DNA of 64,000 nucleotides from Tanypteryx hageni (Eukaryota > Arthropoda > Insecta > Odonata > Petaluridae): the NCBI GenBank assembly GCA_028673005.1, contig CM054118.1, forward strand, positions 89,442,858 to 89,506,857. The letters run 5' to 3'. Under the pieces are notes generated by a model. It saw nothing but the letters and a program-made list of their open reading frames with translations. It was not told the origin of the DNA and ran no database searches. Position numbers and translations under genes: made by a program. This document shows, in pieces, positions 22,760 through 34,189 of the stretch (positions are counted from its first letter, which is position 1; each line of letters starts with the position of its first letter).

Positions 22760-23105
22760 ATAAAGTGGTAACATTTCTTTTATTAATTATATTCAAAATG
22801 CATAAGAGAAAATCAAAACCTAACATAAAAAAATGATTAATTTCTTTTAATTGTTAAAAATACATCACAAAAAATAAAAATGAAGCATTGAAGTGGTAAC
22901 ATTTTTTGAGTAATCTTATGTTACAAGATGATAGCAATTCTTAGATTTACATTAAAAATTCATAATAAAAATTGAAACCCTAACAAAACAAAATAACATT
23001 TCCTTAAATTAAGTTCAAAATATGTACAAGGATAATAGCAAATGAAAAAATACATTCCAAAATGATGGCATTTCTTTAAATTTTAAACTAAAGTTTCGTC
23101 ATTGA
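22760..23105. repeat. Diverged tandem repeat units in the slo intron
   Basis: Units beginning aagtggtaacatttctttta, followed by ttcaaaatgcataagagaaa and aaaacctaacataaaa-like stretches, recur about every 130-150 bp (near 22763, 22890 and 23000). They are strongly diverged and non-coding. Confidence 0.5.
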
Positions 23106-24006
23106 AAATAGTGGTGTTGTCAGTCAAGTTCAAACTGAGCTACAAAATAAACAAGAGTTATCACGTTTGTTTCCTTTGAAAACTGCTAGGGTGCCAAAGT
23201 TTAAACAGAACTTCTAAAGAAAAAGGTAGAGGGAGTACATGCTTTTTGACATCCCAAACGCATGATGCAAAATGCAAATAATTGGCACAAAACAGAAGTA
23301 ATGGTTATACAAATTTTGTTGGAAGTGCAAATTCGCAAAATGCATGCATGCGAAGTTCAAAAAGGTAGAGTACTAACTTTTTTACAAGTAATCTTTACAT
23401 GGGCATCCAACTTACATTAAGGTGGTTTTTAATTTTTTTTATGTTGTGTTGGATCCATCATGCAAAAGTTGTGTTTTGGTGTCCATAGGTATCCTGCAAA
23501 ATTTGGTTTCATCCGGATATCACTTAGGTCTCCTCCAAGGGCAGTATATAAACTATATGTTCATCATTTTCCCTGGTTTTGGCAGAATATTTCCATTGTA
23601 AGATAAGCTACACTAACCGCAAACACACCAATCAATTTGTTTCATCAAGTGCAAGAAACAATGTTAGGTGATCAATTTCAATCAAGACCAATTTTAGCCC
23701 CAATTTGGGTAAAAATCAAATTTTTTCAGAGGGAATTCTGGTTTAAGTGAAGGATAAGATTACGGATTTGCAACAAAATGCAATCACACAATCTATATTT
23801 GATTAGATAAGCATTACCTTTCGGTATGCAGCTCTTTGCAATTATTGCAGAAACAATCCAGAACTAACCACGGGGAAGTGGCTGCATATCAAGTTCTGCC
23901 TGTGCCCACCCAACCTCCCTACCTTTAGGGCAGATGCTTACTTTTGGTTCATTAAGTCTTTATTAGTTGCACATTTTGGTATCTTCTTCCGTGATTGCAG
24001 TCAAGC
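23106..24006. other. slo intron, nothing recognised
   Basis: AT-rich sequence with no coding frame, terminal repeats or motif that I can name. Confidence 0.4.
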
Positions 24007-24820
24007 TCAAATGAAGCCATCCCACTTCTCAGGCCCACACATGCCAGTGGATCCTTCAGACACAAGCCTTACGCATCTCTCCATGGTTTGTGCATGGCAC
24101 GGAACTTTCAGAATGTACATTTCAACTCTGTCAAAATCTTTTGCAGTGTCTCTGTTGGAGTTTTCTAGATTAGGGGAGGTTCCGTGACTTTGCACGTTTC
24201 CCAGTTGATCAGCTGGCTGAAATACTTGCTATCAAAGTTAAGGCCAGGGATTTTGAATTTCCGAATTACATCACCTGTAAATTCTTTTCTGGCTTTAAGG
24301 ATTCTGTTCACTGCGAATTCTTTGATATGTTGATGATCATCCTTTAACATGGAGAAGAGTTTGCATTCTGGATCCCCGAAATAGGCATTCCTCTGTATAA
24401 CAGGTAGCTCGATCTTCTTGTGAGCCTTGATTAAGTATCTTGGCCTATCATCGCCCACAGATGCTTCGCACCTTCTTCATCCATGGGGTGTTTGATTTCA
24501 AACCAAGTTGGGGCGGTTTGGTTTTAAATAGACTATTTATCACTCCTGAGCAGTGACTGTTGAAATGATTGGCTATTGTCAAAGGGTCCAAGACAATCTG
24601 GTCATTGATATGAATAGTTTCAATAAAAGAATTTTTTTGGAGATAGATGTAGAATTTTTAATAATTTGCTTAGTATAAGTGTTGGAGCTATTAATTAAGC
24701 TAACATTACAATTCTTTTTTGTTTCAATAACTAGTTTTTGGAATTTTTTCATACCCTCAAGATAAAGTAGTTTGTCAATTCTGTCATTACTGTCTTTGGC
24801 TTTATGTAATAGCACTTTAA
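24007..24820 (-). pseudogene. Fragment of an unnamed repeated ORF family
   Basis: Two adjoining minus frames (24458-24165, then 24195-24007) read as one broken protein: GDDRPRYLIKAHKKIELPVI, AYFGDPECKLFSMLKDDHQHIKEF in pieces, then IRKFKIPGLNFDSKYFSQLI, TEPPLI, and VPCHAQTMERCVRLVSE. The last block (PCHxQxxER with a following CGPEKWDGFI) recalls uncharacterised, often multicopy arthropod proteins, but I cannot name the family with certainty. A further weak minus frame (24815-24579) may belong to it. The frame break and lack of a start make it a non-functional remnant, probably of mobile origin. Confidence 0.45.
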
Positions 24821-24964
24821 GGTTGATAGATGCACGTTTAATATTATCAGTGACCTAGAGGTTGCTTTTTCTGGATACCATAGTATTTTTCACCTGTCTG
24901 AGGGGAAAGCACTCATTGAAGTGATGGAGAAATACTGATAATAAACAGTCAAACTAATTGTCAA

Positions 24965-25384
24965 CAGTATTCTGATGCAGAAACACCAACCATAGCCGTT
25001 GACCAAGATGGATTTTTAAGGAAACAGAACAGAAGACTGCATAAATTTGGTGCTGCAGACGTAAACTCTGGATGCCCCTTGGAAGCATTAGGTAGAAAAG
25101 CTTATATTTATGTTTGGAGACTACATCCAGACACTAAAGACATTGAGGTGAGGGAATATCTTGAATCAACATTCAATGCTGATATTACAGTTGCAGCATT
25201 GAAGGCCAAAGGTTCATATGCTTCTTTTAGAATAACTGCCGATTTTAGTCTATTGGACCAGTTACTAGACTGTAATATCTGGCCTATAAATGCTGTTCTT
25301 AACCAATTCAGGTTCTCAAAAAATAACATCAAGGCTAGCCAAAGGTTGAATCATTGTAATGAAAGTGGCAAAGATTCAAGTTGA
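24965..25384 (+). pseudogene. LINE ORF1-like C-terminal fragment
   Basis: Open frame with KAYIYVWRLHPDTKDIEVRE, then KGSYASFRITADF and CNIWPINAVLNQFRF. The pattern (a HPDT block, then SYASF and WP near the end) is that of the nucleic-acid-binding C-terminal module of ORF1 proteins in CR1/L2/jockey-type LINEs. The stop is 12 bases before the endonuclease start. The true N terminus is not identifiable. Confidence 0.65.
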
Positions 25385-25479
25385 CTAAGCCAGAACAATA
25401 TAAGGGTGCTTCATTGGAATGCCCAATGTTTATCCAATAAACTACATAAGGTCTACCATTTGTCAAACTTACGTAATAT

Positions 25480-25714
25480 TGATATAATAATAATAATAAT
25501 ATAATTCTTTTCCCAACCGCTAATTCAATTACCTTCCATTCGTTTTCTTTGTAACCCCTACTGTCTCCCTCTCCCCCCCTCATTTTACCCTATATATATG
25601 GAACGATTTATATTTTATCACCTGATGATGCTACAATCATAGTGAAACCGGTCGTGTTTAAAATTTTAAAATTTTGTGGAAATACAAAGTTCTTCTTTTT
25701 TCAACTGATATAAT
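25480..25714. mobile_element. 217-bp insertion with hammerhead-like core and 9-bp target duplication
   Basis: The perfect direct repeat tgatataat (25480-25488 and 25706-25714) brackets 217 bp that interrupt the LINE endonuclease frame. Removing the insert and one repeat restores the coding register NIDIIC...EHWLEADE. The insert begins with an (AAT)n run, holds a pyrimidine-rich stretch, and near 25619-25655 carries cacctgatgatgc...gtgaaaccggtcgtg. This is a small non-autonomous retroelement; its class is discussed under findings. Confidence 0.85.
25619..25656 (+). ncRNA. Candidate minimal hammerhead ribozyme
   Basis: The order of elements matches a hammerhead. CAC (stem I, 5' side) and core CTGATGA come first. 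A weak stem II follows (GCTA/TAGT with one G-T pair and an extra T before it), then GAA, a self-complementary ACCGGT (stem III, able to pair between two RNAs), C, and GTG (stem I, 3' side). Cleavage would follow the GTC. Short palindromic stem III is known from dimer-active hammerheads of animal retroelements. Self-cleavage here is inferred from pattern only. Confidence 0.5.
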
Positions 25715-26053
25715 TTGTTAGGTTGAACATTGGCTTGAGGCAGATGAGATATCCTCTATTGGGCTTCATAGATTTAATGTGGTTAGTTATTTTTGTAGAT
25801 CAAATTGAATTCATGGGGGATCATCCATATTTGTAAAGGATGCCATATATTGTAAACCTCTTATTAAGATTAATGTTTTAGCAATTGAAATGGTATGTGA
25901 AGTTGCAGCTGCTATACTGACAGATTTTAATGTTATTGTCCTCTCCATTTACAGATCCCCTTCAGGGGATTTTACTGCCTTCACTGATAGAATGTCTGAT
26001 ATTTTATCTATTTTGTCCATTTCCCACGGAGAGGCCATAACGACTGAAAGTTA

Positions 26054-27144
26054 GTGCAAGTTATCCCAATTCATAAGGGTGGTGACAAGAAGAACCCAGA
26101 AAATTACAGGCCAATTTCCTTAACTTCGATATCATGTAAGATTCTCGATCATATACTCGTTAGCAACATAATGCAATTTCTTGATTGTAATTCATTGTTA
26201 GATGATTGTCAACACGGCTTCAGGAAAGGCAGGCCTTGTGATACACAGCTCAGTCATTTCGTGAATTGTATACTGAGAAGCGAAGAAAATAATAGGCAGG
26301 TCGATGCCATCTTCTTAGATTTTAGGAAAGCCTTTGATAAGGTACCTCACAGGAAGTTAATAATGAAATTAGAAACCTTAGGCGTTAATTCTAAAATCGT
26401 TAGTTGGATCCTTGAATTTATAAATCATAGGAAGCAGAAGGTTGTTATAGATGGGAAATCTTCGAACTCAGTGGAGGTTGTCTCTGGCGTTCCGCAGGGT
26501 AGTGTAATTGGTCTGTTATTATTTCTAATTTATATAAACGATATTAGCTCAGTAGTCAGAAGTAAAATTAGGCTTTTCACGGATGATACTGTCATTTATA
26601 GAAAAATAAGCAATCCGGAAGACCACCAATATCTCCAAAATGATCTACAAGCTATTTCTGCATGGTGTAAGGAATGGCAGTTAGAGATCAACCAAAAGAA
26701 AAGTTGCGTCATCAATTTCTGGAGAACCAAGGGTATCTCGTTGGATGGAGTAGAGATTCCAGTTTCCGACTCGATTAAATATCTCGGAGTCACGATCCAT
26801 TGTGATCTCTCGTGGGACACCCACATTCGCCAATTGATAAATGCCGCTAATAAAAGCTGGCCTTTATACGGAGAATAGTTCGAAATAGCTCCGAAAAAGT
26901 GAAAGAATTATGTTAATTATCCTTGGTTCGACCGCAGGTCGAATATGCTTCATCTGTGTGGGATCCCTACAAAAAGGGACTCACTAACGAGATAGAAAAG
27001 GTTCAGCGCAGGGCAGCTAGATTTGTAAAGAGGAATTACGATAGTAAACAAAGCATAACATCATTAACAGAAAATCTGAAATGGGCATCGTTAGAGGAAC
27101 GTAGGTTGCAGGCTAGATTTAAACTACTGGAAAAATTTATGTAG
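26054..27144 (+). pseudogene. LINE reverse transcriptase, frameshifted
   Basis: 26054-26878 holds the RT fingers and palm: IPIHKGGDKKNPENYRPISL, DCQHGFRKGRPC, AIFLDFRKAFDKVPHRKL, GVPQGSVIGLLLFLIYINDI, and LFTDDTVIY, where the usual catalytic F/Y-A-D-D reads FTDD. The thumb side continues to KYLGVTIHCDLSWDTHI. A frameshift near 26870 separates it from the C-terminal LVRPQVEYASSVWDPYKKG and KVQRRAARFVKRNY (26923-27144). The family resemblance is to CR1/L2/jockey-group LINEs. The copy cannot produce an intact RT. Confidence 0.88.
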
Positions 27145-27410
27145 GAGGGACTAGCAAATGAGGTAATAGGACTTATTAGAAGCCCGACGCATCTCGGAAG
27201 GCAGGACAGTGAGGATAAGATTCGCGAGATCGACTGTAGAACGGAGCGATATAGAGGATCGTTTTTCCCTAGGACAATAAGAGAACATAATAGGAAAATT
27301 TAACGTAGGAAAACTATGGACCCTTGGTGCATTGCACCACCTGCCATCCACCAAAAAGGTGACTTGCAGGGTATAATGTAGACGTAAATATCTATTATTA
27401 TTATGAGACA

Positions 27411-28270
27411 TTTATAGTAACAGTGGATAGTTATTGTTCCCTGGAAATGAAAACTAATCAGAGCTTAATATAATTTCAGTTTATTTCAAATTATCAAAGA
27501 CAGTCACTGAGAGGCTTTTCGCCAACCATAAGAGAAACAAAGTTCATTCAGTGTTGAAGAAATAAGTCCCATTTTCATACATATTTCAAGTTTATATTTT
27601 GTTTAGTATTAATTAAAGTCAAGTAATTTAGTGTGGAGGCTTTCTTCATCATTATATTAAAAAATGTTGTTTTATATACCATTGGGTACTGGGTTCGATT
27701 CTGAAGACAGCAATGTCCACCATCTGCATAGGAAGGGAGTATCTGATTTTATAATGAAATAGGATAAACTCAGCAGGGCCTAATGGAATATTATTTTATT
27801 TTCCTATCCCATATTTGCAAACTAGTGCCCATAAATTTTAACATATTTTTAATTTAATTATATTTTATGAAACCTCATACATAGTCTAAACTTTTCGTTT
27901 TTCATTTCTCAATAACCCACACGTCTTCCTCCTACAGTCTTACTCCTCCCTCAGTTTACATCACAATTATCTGCTTCCCTCCCCATGTTCTCCCTTCACC
28001 CCTCTCTCTCTTCCCCTTTCCATTTCCTCTATCTTCCTTCCCATTCCTCCATCCCGTTTTTTATTTCAAACTTTTTCATATTTTTTGCTCTTGCTGTAAA
28101 TAAGGACAATTTTGGTCTTTATAGTTTTCAAAGCTAGCATCAAATTAATGCTTTGAAAAAGCATTGAATCGTGCATTTTTCCATACTTTCCAGAATGGGA
28201 AATAGACTTATTGCTTCGTCATTCAGTTTTTCTGTCCCCCTATTAACTTTTGACTGGTTGACCGAATTTC
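27411..28270. other. slo intron, nothing recognised
   Basis: Includes a pyrimidine-rich stretch (about 27900-28060) and a tRNA B-box-like string (gggttcgattc near 27694) without an A box or other SINE structure. Confidence 0.4.
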
Positions 28271-28720
28271 ATAGTATTTGGTGGATATCTTTGACCACTG
28301 GGGACAACCTATCGAGGAAATTTTTTTTCTGATATTTGAAGGCGCGAGTTCGATTCCAGATATTTTCCTCTCATTCAGTTTACATAAGAAATGCAAAATC
28401 CAACATGCAATTCCTTTTTTTTTAGTGTTAAAAGAAGGAAATCATACTATTGGCATAGGATTTGTACTGTTTTCAGCAAAAAGAAATAAAGATTTTCATG
28501 GTATTTGGTGGATATCTTTGACCACTGGGGACAACCTGTCGAGGAAAATTTTTTTCTGATATTTGAAGGCACAAGTTTGATTCCAGAAATTTTCCTCTCA
28601 TTCAGTTTACATAAGAAATGTGAAATCCGCCATGCCTTTTTTTAGTATTAAAAGAAGGGAAGCATACTACTGGCATGGACTTTGTACTGTTTTCTGCAGA
28701 AAGTAAAGATTTCAATTTAT
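28271..28720. repeat. Tandem duplication, period 227 bp
   Basis: gtatttggtggatatctttg at 28274 recurs at 28501, and the two units match closely throughout (ccactggggacaacct, tctgatatttgaaggc, cattcagtttacataaga). The second unit is slightly shorter at its end. Non-coding; each unit contains a B-box-like gttcgattcc or gtttgattcc. Confidence 0.88.
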
Positions 28721-29965
28721 ATCATAGAATTTTGCTTATTGAATGTATTTATTCAAATTCCATGTAAGCAAGTGCAAGTAGGAGCTAGCTATTATAGAAG
28801 AAAATGTTTTAATTTTAACATGTATTTCTATTCAAATGCAAAATAAAAGAAATATTAAAAACTAATACATATATAAAGTACTAGCAGCACATTGCAGCTA
28901 CGCTTGCAATTAATTTGTATTAATCTTACCATATCATTTTAGTGGTACATGTGAAAAATTTGTTAAGTCAGTCAGAAGCCTATGCGTTAAAAAATTAACT
29001 TAGAGAGGAAAATAATGATACATACTCAACCCCTTGGCATTTTTTAATATTCTGTGATTTTACAGCTATGTATTAGAGCAGTGTTCATAGAAGTTCCATT
29101 CAATCACGTGACATTCTTTTGGGCAATTGTGTATTGTGATATACTGAATATGGCTGATGTGCGTTTTCAGAAAACAATCTTTCACATAGTGCTTCAATTC
29201 CTCCTTGGAAAACACGAGCTCATCAGAGTCACCATGCATGAGGTTTTATAATCTAAAATAAACAAAGTAATCTGAAGTGCTTGCAGAATGCAAGGACCTT
29301 TTACTAGTATATCATAAGTAAGTAGCAACTATATAGTAAAGATGCATGTCTTGAAGAAATTCATGAGGCAAGGCATGAGTAAGTGGGCTGGATGTTGCCA
29401 ATGGGCTGTGGTTTGGGGCCACCTGCCTTACAGGAAAAATACGCATAAATTACTATACGTGATTATAAATTATTATAATTTTTTATCAAGGATATGCTTG
29501 GCTAAGACATTCCACACAGCCGATCTTCAACTATCATACAAATATCATGTTACATTCTCTATAAACTTTAGAGAATTAAATTTAATACACCTAAAGGCCC
29601 CCAAACATGATAAATCCTAGCAGCAATGGAACCAATAACCTCTTCTCATTGTATCTTCATATGATGGGACTTCACATAAATTAATGAGGCAAATTAAAAA
29701 TTGGCACATGTAGATTAAAAGTTGGTGGTTATGTCAAATCTATTTGAAAAACATATCAACTAAGCAAATTGTATTTTGAGCAATTACATCATCCTCCCTC
29801 CATGTCCCCATTCACTTACTGCAGGGTGTTTTCAATCTTTTTGCCTCGTGGCCCAGAGGAAGAAAATATAATAAAAAACTACTGACGAGAATATTCATTT
29901 CATTTGTTCTCAACCATTGTGTGTGTGTGTGTATATTTCAGCTAGTTGCATCTTGAGCTCATATA
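28721..29965. other. slo intron, fragments of old repeats only
   Basis: 28870-29010 shares a short repeat with 7020-7060 (gcagctacgcttgcaatta). 29283-29345 carries the end of repeat R5 (tatcataagtaagtagcaac). No gene recognised. Confidence 0.4.
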
Positions 29966-30946
29966 CAGTAGATCATTGATTATTTGGCATTCTAAGGGGA
30001 AAAGGGTTGCCGGATTCTCAAAAATGCCCGATAATCACATCAAAGTTATTATACAGCTTAATTTTGAACATTCTTTTACAACATTGTGTTTTTGTGTGTT
30101 GTGTATATGTTGTTAATGTTTTGATATTGTTTACTGTACAATAATGTTATAAATAAAGCATGGAATATTAAAAAACCTAAATACAGTACTGCAATAGATA
30201 ATTATGTACAAATCAGTATGTGTAGATATGATTTTGCATAGTGTACCGCCAGGGATAACAATAAAATACAGATAAATTAGTAAAAGTATCCCTTGATTTA
30301 TGTGTGTTCGGTTTATGCATTTTCGCATATATGGGATTTTATTTTTATGATCATTTTTCAATATATGCCTCACATATTAACATTAACGTGATTTTATTCT
30401 TATGACTATTTCAATAAACAGGTCTCGTATTTGCATTAATGAGATATGTTACGTGCACAGTATGTGCTATTAATAGTTTTATTATATACCTATTAAATAT
30501 TTCATAAATTCTTGCTTGTTTATCATCTATGCAGTAATACCATTCACTTTGCTTCACTTGAGGGGCTAAAACACTCATTAAATCAACTTTAAAGATGTTC
30601 CTAAGTGTTGGAACATAAACAACGCCAACATTATTTTCAATGGGAAGAATATTATCGATTTATGCCTTTTTGCTTTATGCAACGATTTCCAGGAATGCAT
30701 CTCTCGCATAAATTGGGGGATACTCATATTACGTACAACTAGATTACATATAACCCAGATCCTACTGTTCTACTCGCGATTGCCCTGAAATGTTTTGGCA
30801 CCATGTGATGCGCTATTGCTGGACTGATACTGCCTTTGATGTGGTTATCTGGCGAATGCCGAATTACTCATAATTTACACCAGATTGGACTGCCAGATAA
30901 TGTTGGAAGTCGGATAATTGATTGCCAAATAATCGATGTTCTACTG
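29966..30946. mobile_element. Tigger-like element with a nested insertion
   Basis: Left end cagtagatcattgattattt; reverse complement of right end cagtagaacatcgattattt: strong terminal repeats. TA precedes the left end (29964-29965); AA follows the right. The interior has no transposase frame and holds a second element at 30283-30726. Confidence 0.8.
30283..30726. mobile_element. Nested TA-flanked MITE
   Basis: Left end aaagtatcccttgatttatg; reverse complement of right end tgagtatcccccaatttatg. TA dinucleotides flank both sides (30281-30282, 30727-30728). At 444 bp with no open frame it is non-autonomous and younger than the element around it. Confidence 0.75.
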
Positions 30947-33329
30947 AATATTCTGTATGAGCCAAAGCAGGATTGCGACCAAGGGTGGAAATGGGTTTTC
31001 AGAACTAGGTATATGCTCTAAAATTAGTGGAAGAGCAGTGGAGAGGGTGTAGATAACTAACACCTTAAAAGTCATCACCATTCAGAGCCCACCTAATACT
31101 CCAACCAGAGTATGCTCAAAAATTGGAGCAAAGAGAGGGAGCATACGAAATGATATAAGTAATATATCTATTCTACAAAAGACCTAGATATACAGCATAT
31201 ACCTGCATAACAGTGGTCCACATTTTGAAAAACACTGGATTACCCTTTGTTTCTCAGAATGATTTACCCCTCCCTCTCCTCCTTCCCATCACCATTTTCT
31301 CAGTCTCTGTGCCTGATAATTCAGTGCTTCATCGAAATACAGCTGCTCCTATATTTTAAAGTGTTTTTTCCTTAGTTTATTATTATTCAGGACTTACTGA
31401 GATGACTGTCAGATTGCTGTACTTGTAAGAAGAGTCATTGAGAAATACATTAGCAGAAGGTGATGCTGAGTATGCAAGCATTAGCTACGCTCTTGAAGGA
31501 AAGAGGGAGGAGAAAGATTTTCTCAGAAAATCCTCTTCTATTCAGTTGTCTTTTCCTTCAAAAGAGAACAATGCTTCTGGCAAAAAGAATGACCTGTATA
31601 GTTATTTGGGAGTGGAAAAACAATCAATTTCTTATATTGACACCCTAAAGACAAGGCCATGACATAAAACTCTACCACCTTAAGAAAAAATAAATACTGC
31701 CCTAGATCATGACACATTGGTACAGATCAGTGTCGATAATACTATTATTCCACACTTAGAAAAGTGTTGCTTGGGTCGCCTATCAAACTCATCTCTGGCA
31801 TCATCCCAGATGAGTAATAAAAAATTAAAGGATCAAACTAGTGTGCTATACTTGCATATCAATAAAATTTAAGGAAATTTTAGACATATGAAGGTCCCCC
31901 AATCCTCCTAAAAATCTCGCAGGAAGCTTGAAAGTGTTAGGAGACTATCCATCTCAGCTGAATGCTCATAACTAGTATTTTGTGGGCTCGAAAAATTAGC
32001 CTATACCTATTTAATGAAAATACTGCCAGAATTCAAATTTGGCTTCCTTTACATTTTAGACTATATATACATAACCAAGAAACTGTATATGACTTGTCTC
32101 AATATTGCTTCCTCCCTACTGTCCCAGTCTTTTTCAATCAGGATCTGGTGAAAAACTATAATAGATTTATTCTTGCAAATTAAACTGATTTCAAAAAGCC
32201 TGAAAACATTTCAATTAAAAAACCAAACATTGAAATATAATTAAATCTCTTGGCTACTATATCATGAACTACAACAAATTCCTTAAAAATAAATGACAAT
32301 TATCGTATTTTTATATTTAGTTATTTCAAATACAAACAGAATTTTCTGAAGCAGTCTATATAACATATTCTCAAATAAATAATATGTGATAATTATGAGA
32401 CTGTTAATTTAAAAATATACTGCTCTAATTATGGAGAAATAAAATAGGATAAGACTAAAATCACTAATCCTGCCTTGTCTGTATTTCTAGCATATATTGT
32501 GACATTTGCATGACAAAAACATGATAATACAATCAATGTTGCAAGACAACACTTAGATGAACTCCATTATAAATTTATTTCTATAAAAATTGTATTTTTG
32601 TACAAACAAATTTATGAAAATACAATCCATAACACAGAACATCATATATAAGTAAACAAACAAAATAAATCAAATCGATACATATATAAGCATTCACTTG
32701 TAATGATTCTGAAGAAAATTTGGGAGTAATTTTTGGGTAAGGAGTGTTAAATTAAGTCAGATAAATGGGTGTGCTGATTTATGCTGCATTATAAATACAG
32801 GCACTTCCTGAATTATGCAGATTCCATCATTATGTTCTTCTCATTTGATAACCACTCCCCGAGTTACACTGATTTGCTGTTATATTCCCATAAACTTTAT
32901 TATAAAAGTCGCGCCAGAAGCTAACATCATTTCTGCAGTACAGCAAACCCCTTACACTGTATATGGAATAGTATCATATTTTATTACTTTCTATATATGC
33001 AGTATTGAATAAAGTATTATTTTCACGAAAAAAATTTAATTCGAGATTTCAATGGAAATACATGAGTATGTTTTCATTATTTTCTTGATAATGCCTGTGT
33101 GTGTGATAGGAGTTTTTGTGTTCTATCTGAAAAACTAATAATGAAATCATCACAAATATGTTTATATTTAAGATTTTCATTAGTAAATCAATATGTGATT
33201 AGATTTGGCTGGTGACCTGGTCAACTGGAAGTGGAGGTTTTTCCATTTTAAGCCAAATGTCTCCTTTAGAGCTTCATCAATGCTCATCTTTTATAAATAA
33301 TTTTTTTTACAAATAATATACATGGACGC
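30947..33329. other. slo intron, nothing recognised
   Basis: AT-rich. Short open frames (for example 31438-31662) show no known motif. At about 32800 aggcacttcctgaattatgc looks like a lone transposon end. Confidence 0.4.
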
Positions 33330-33715
33330 TAAGGAAAAATGACATCAAATACTTGGAAAGCTTTGAAATGTGGACTTGGAGGAGAATGCTGAAGATAAAA
33401 TGGACAGATAGGATGAAAAACGATGAAGTCTTACTAAGAATAGGAGAGAAGCGAATGATTATACAGACTATCAGAAAGAGGAAGGCTAACTGGGTTGGAC
33501 ATTACCTGAGGAGAGAGAGTATGATTAAAGACGTGTTAGAAGGAAAACTAGATGGGAAAAGGGAAAGAGGTAGGAAAAGGTTTCAGCTGATAGACGATTT
33601 GAAAGAGAAAGAGAGTTATCAAGATATAAAGAGGACAGCGGAAAATAGGAGTATATGGAGAACCAGGTTTAACCATGAATAATCACGGACCTGTCTATGG
33701 ACAGACTACCTATGA
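33330..33715 (+). mobile_element. LINE 3' end fragment
   Basis: The frame 33353-33682 reads FEMWTWRRMLKIKWTDRMKN, KRKANWVGHYLRRESM, EGKLDGKRERGRKRFQLIDD, then WRTRF. This is the C-terminal extension common to a large group of arthropod and other animal LINE ORF2 proteins. The 3' UTR is short, and its end (ctatgatgatata) runs straight into a (TA)n array. It is 5'-truncated, with RT and endonuclease absent. Confidence 0.8.

Positions 33716-33717
<2 letters not shown>

Positions 33718-33771
<54 letters not shown>
33718..33771. repeat. (TA)n microsatellite
   Basis: About 27 TA units lying between the LINE 3' end and a PLE fragment. Confidence 0.95.
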
Positions 33772-33773
<2 letters not shown>

Positions 33774-33998
33774 CAGCTTATGGAAAAGGAAAGGTAAAAT
33801 GGATATATGTATGACAACAAGGTCCTTCATCAGCTACAGAGGGAGTTCTCCCCTCCCCTCCGAAAGCTTCTACGTTTGTGATGTTTCTGTGTTTTAGTGT
33901 TCATTTACGTGTGTCGCTTCAACATCCCCGGGGCCTCGCCAACCTGAAGTCGTCCAATTGGTGAGTGTTCACTGGGTTTCCTCATCCCAACACCTTGT

Positions 33999-34002
<4 letters not shown>
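33772..34002. mobile_element. Palindromic PLE dimer
   Basis: Left: a minus-oriented tail (ttatggaaaaggaaaggtaa to tgacaacaaggt), then, after an internal loss, cttcatcagctacagaggga. Right (from about 33860): a plus-oriented 3' end with ccgaaagcttctacgtttgt, cctcgccaacctgaagtcgt and caacaccttgttgcca. Both tails abut (TA)n arrays, as at 12832-13485. Confidence 0.82.

Positions 34003-34057
<55 letters not shown>
34003..34057. repeat. (TA)n microsatellite
   Basis: About 27 TA units at the right tail of the PLE dimer. Confidence 0.95.
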
Positions 34058-34061
<4 letters not shown>

Positions 34062-34189
34062 TTACAGTGAGAGCCATCTGCACTCTCCCAATAATGCTTC
34101 TAAAATCATTCTCTTCCCCTGGTCTCAACCTTTGCTAGCATTTCACTTTTTTCAGACATTCACCCATCTGCAACCTCCATAGTATGCTG

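Larger units (their letters stand above)
24955..27405 (+). mobile_element. LINE retrotransposon remnant (CR1/L2/jockey-like)
   Basis: In order on the plus strand: the C-terminal part of an ORF1-like protein (to 25384), the start of an AP endonuclease (IRVLHWNAQCLSNKL, from about 25400), more endonuclease after an insertion (LEADEISSIGLHRFNVVS, then VIVLSIYRSPSG), a reverse transcriptase (26054-26878) and the C-terminal region (to about 27144). A 3' UTR ends in a short (ATT)n-like tail near 27405. The endonuclease is joined directly to the RT at about 26040 with several hundred codons missing. Stops and frameshifts show an inactive copy. The 217-bp segment 25489-25705 is a later insertion. Confidence 0.85.
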
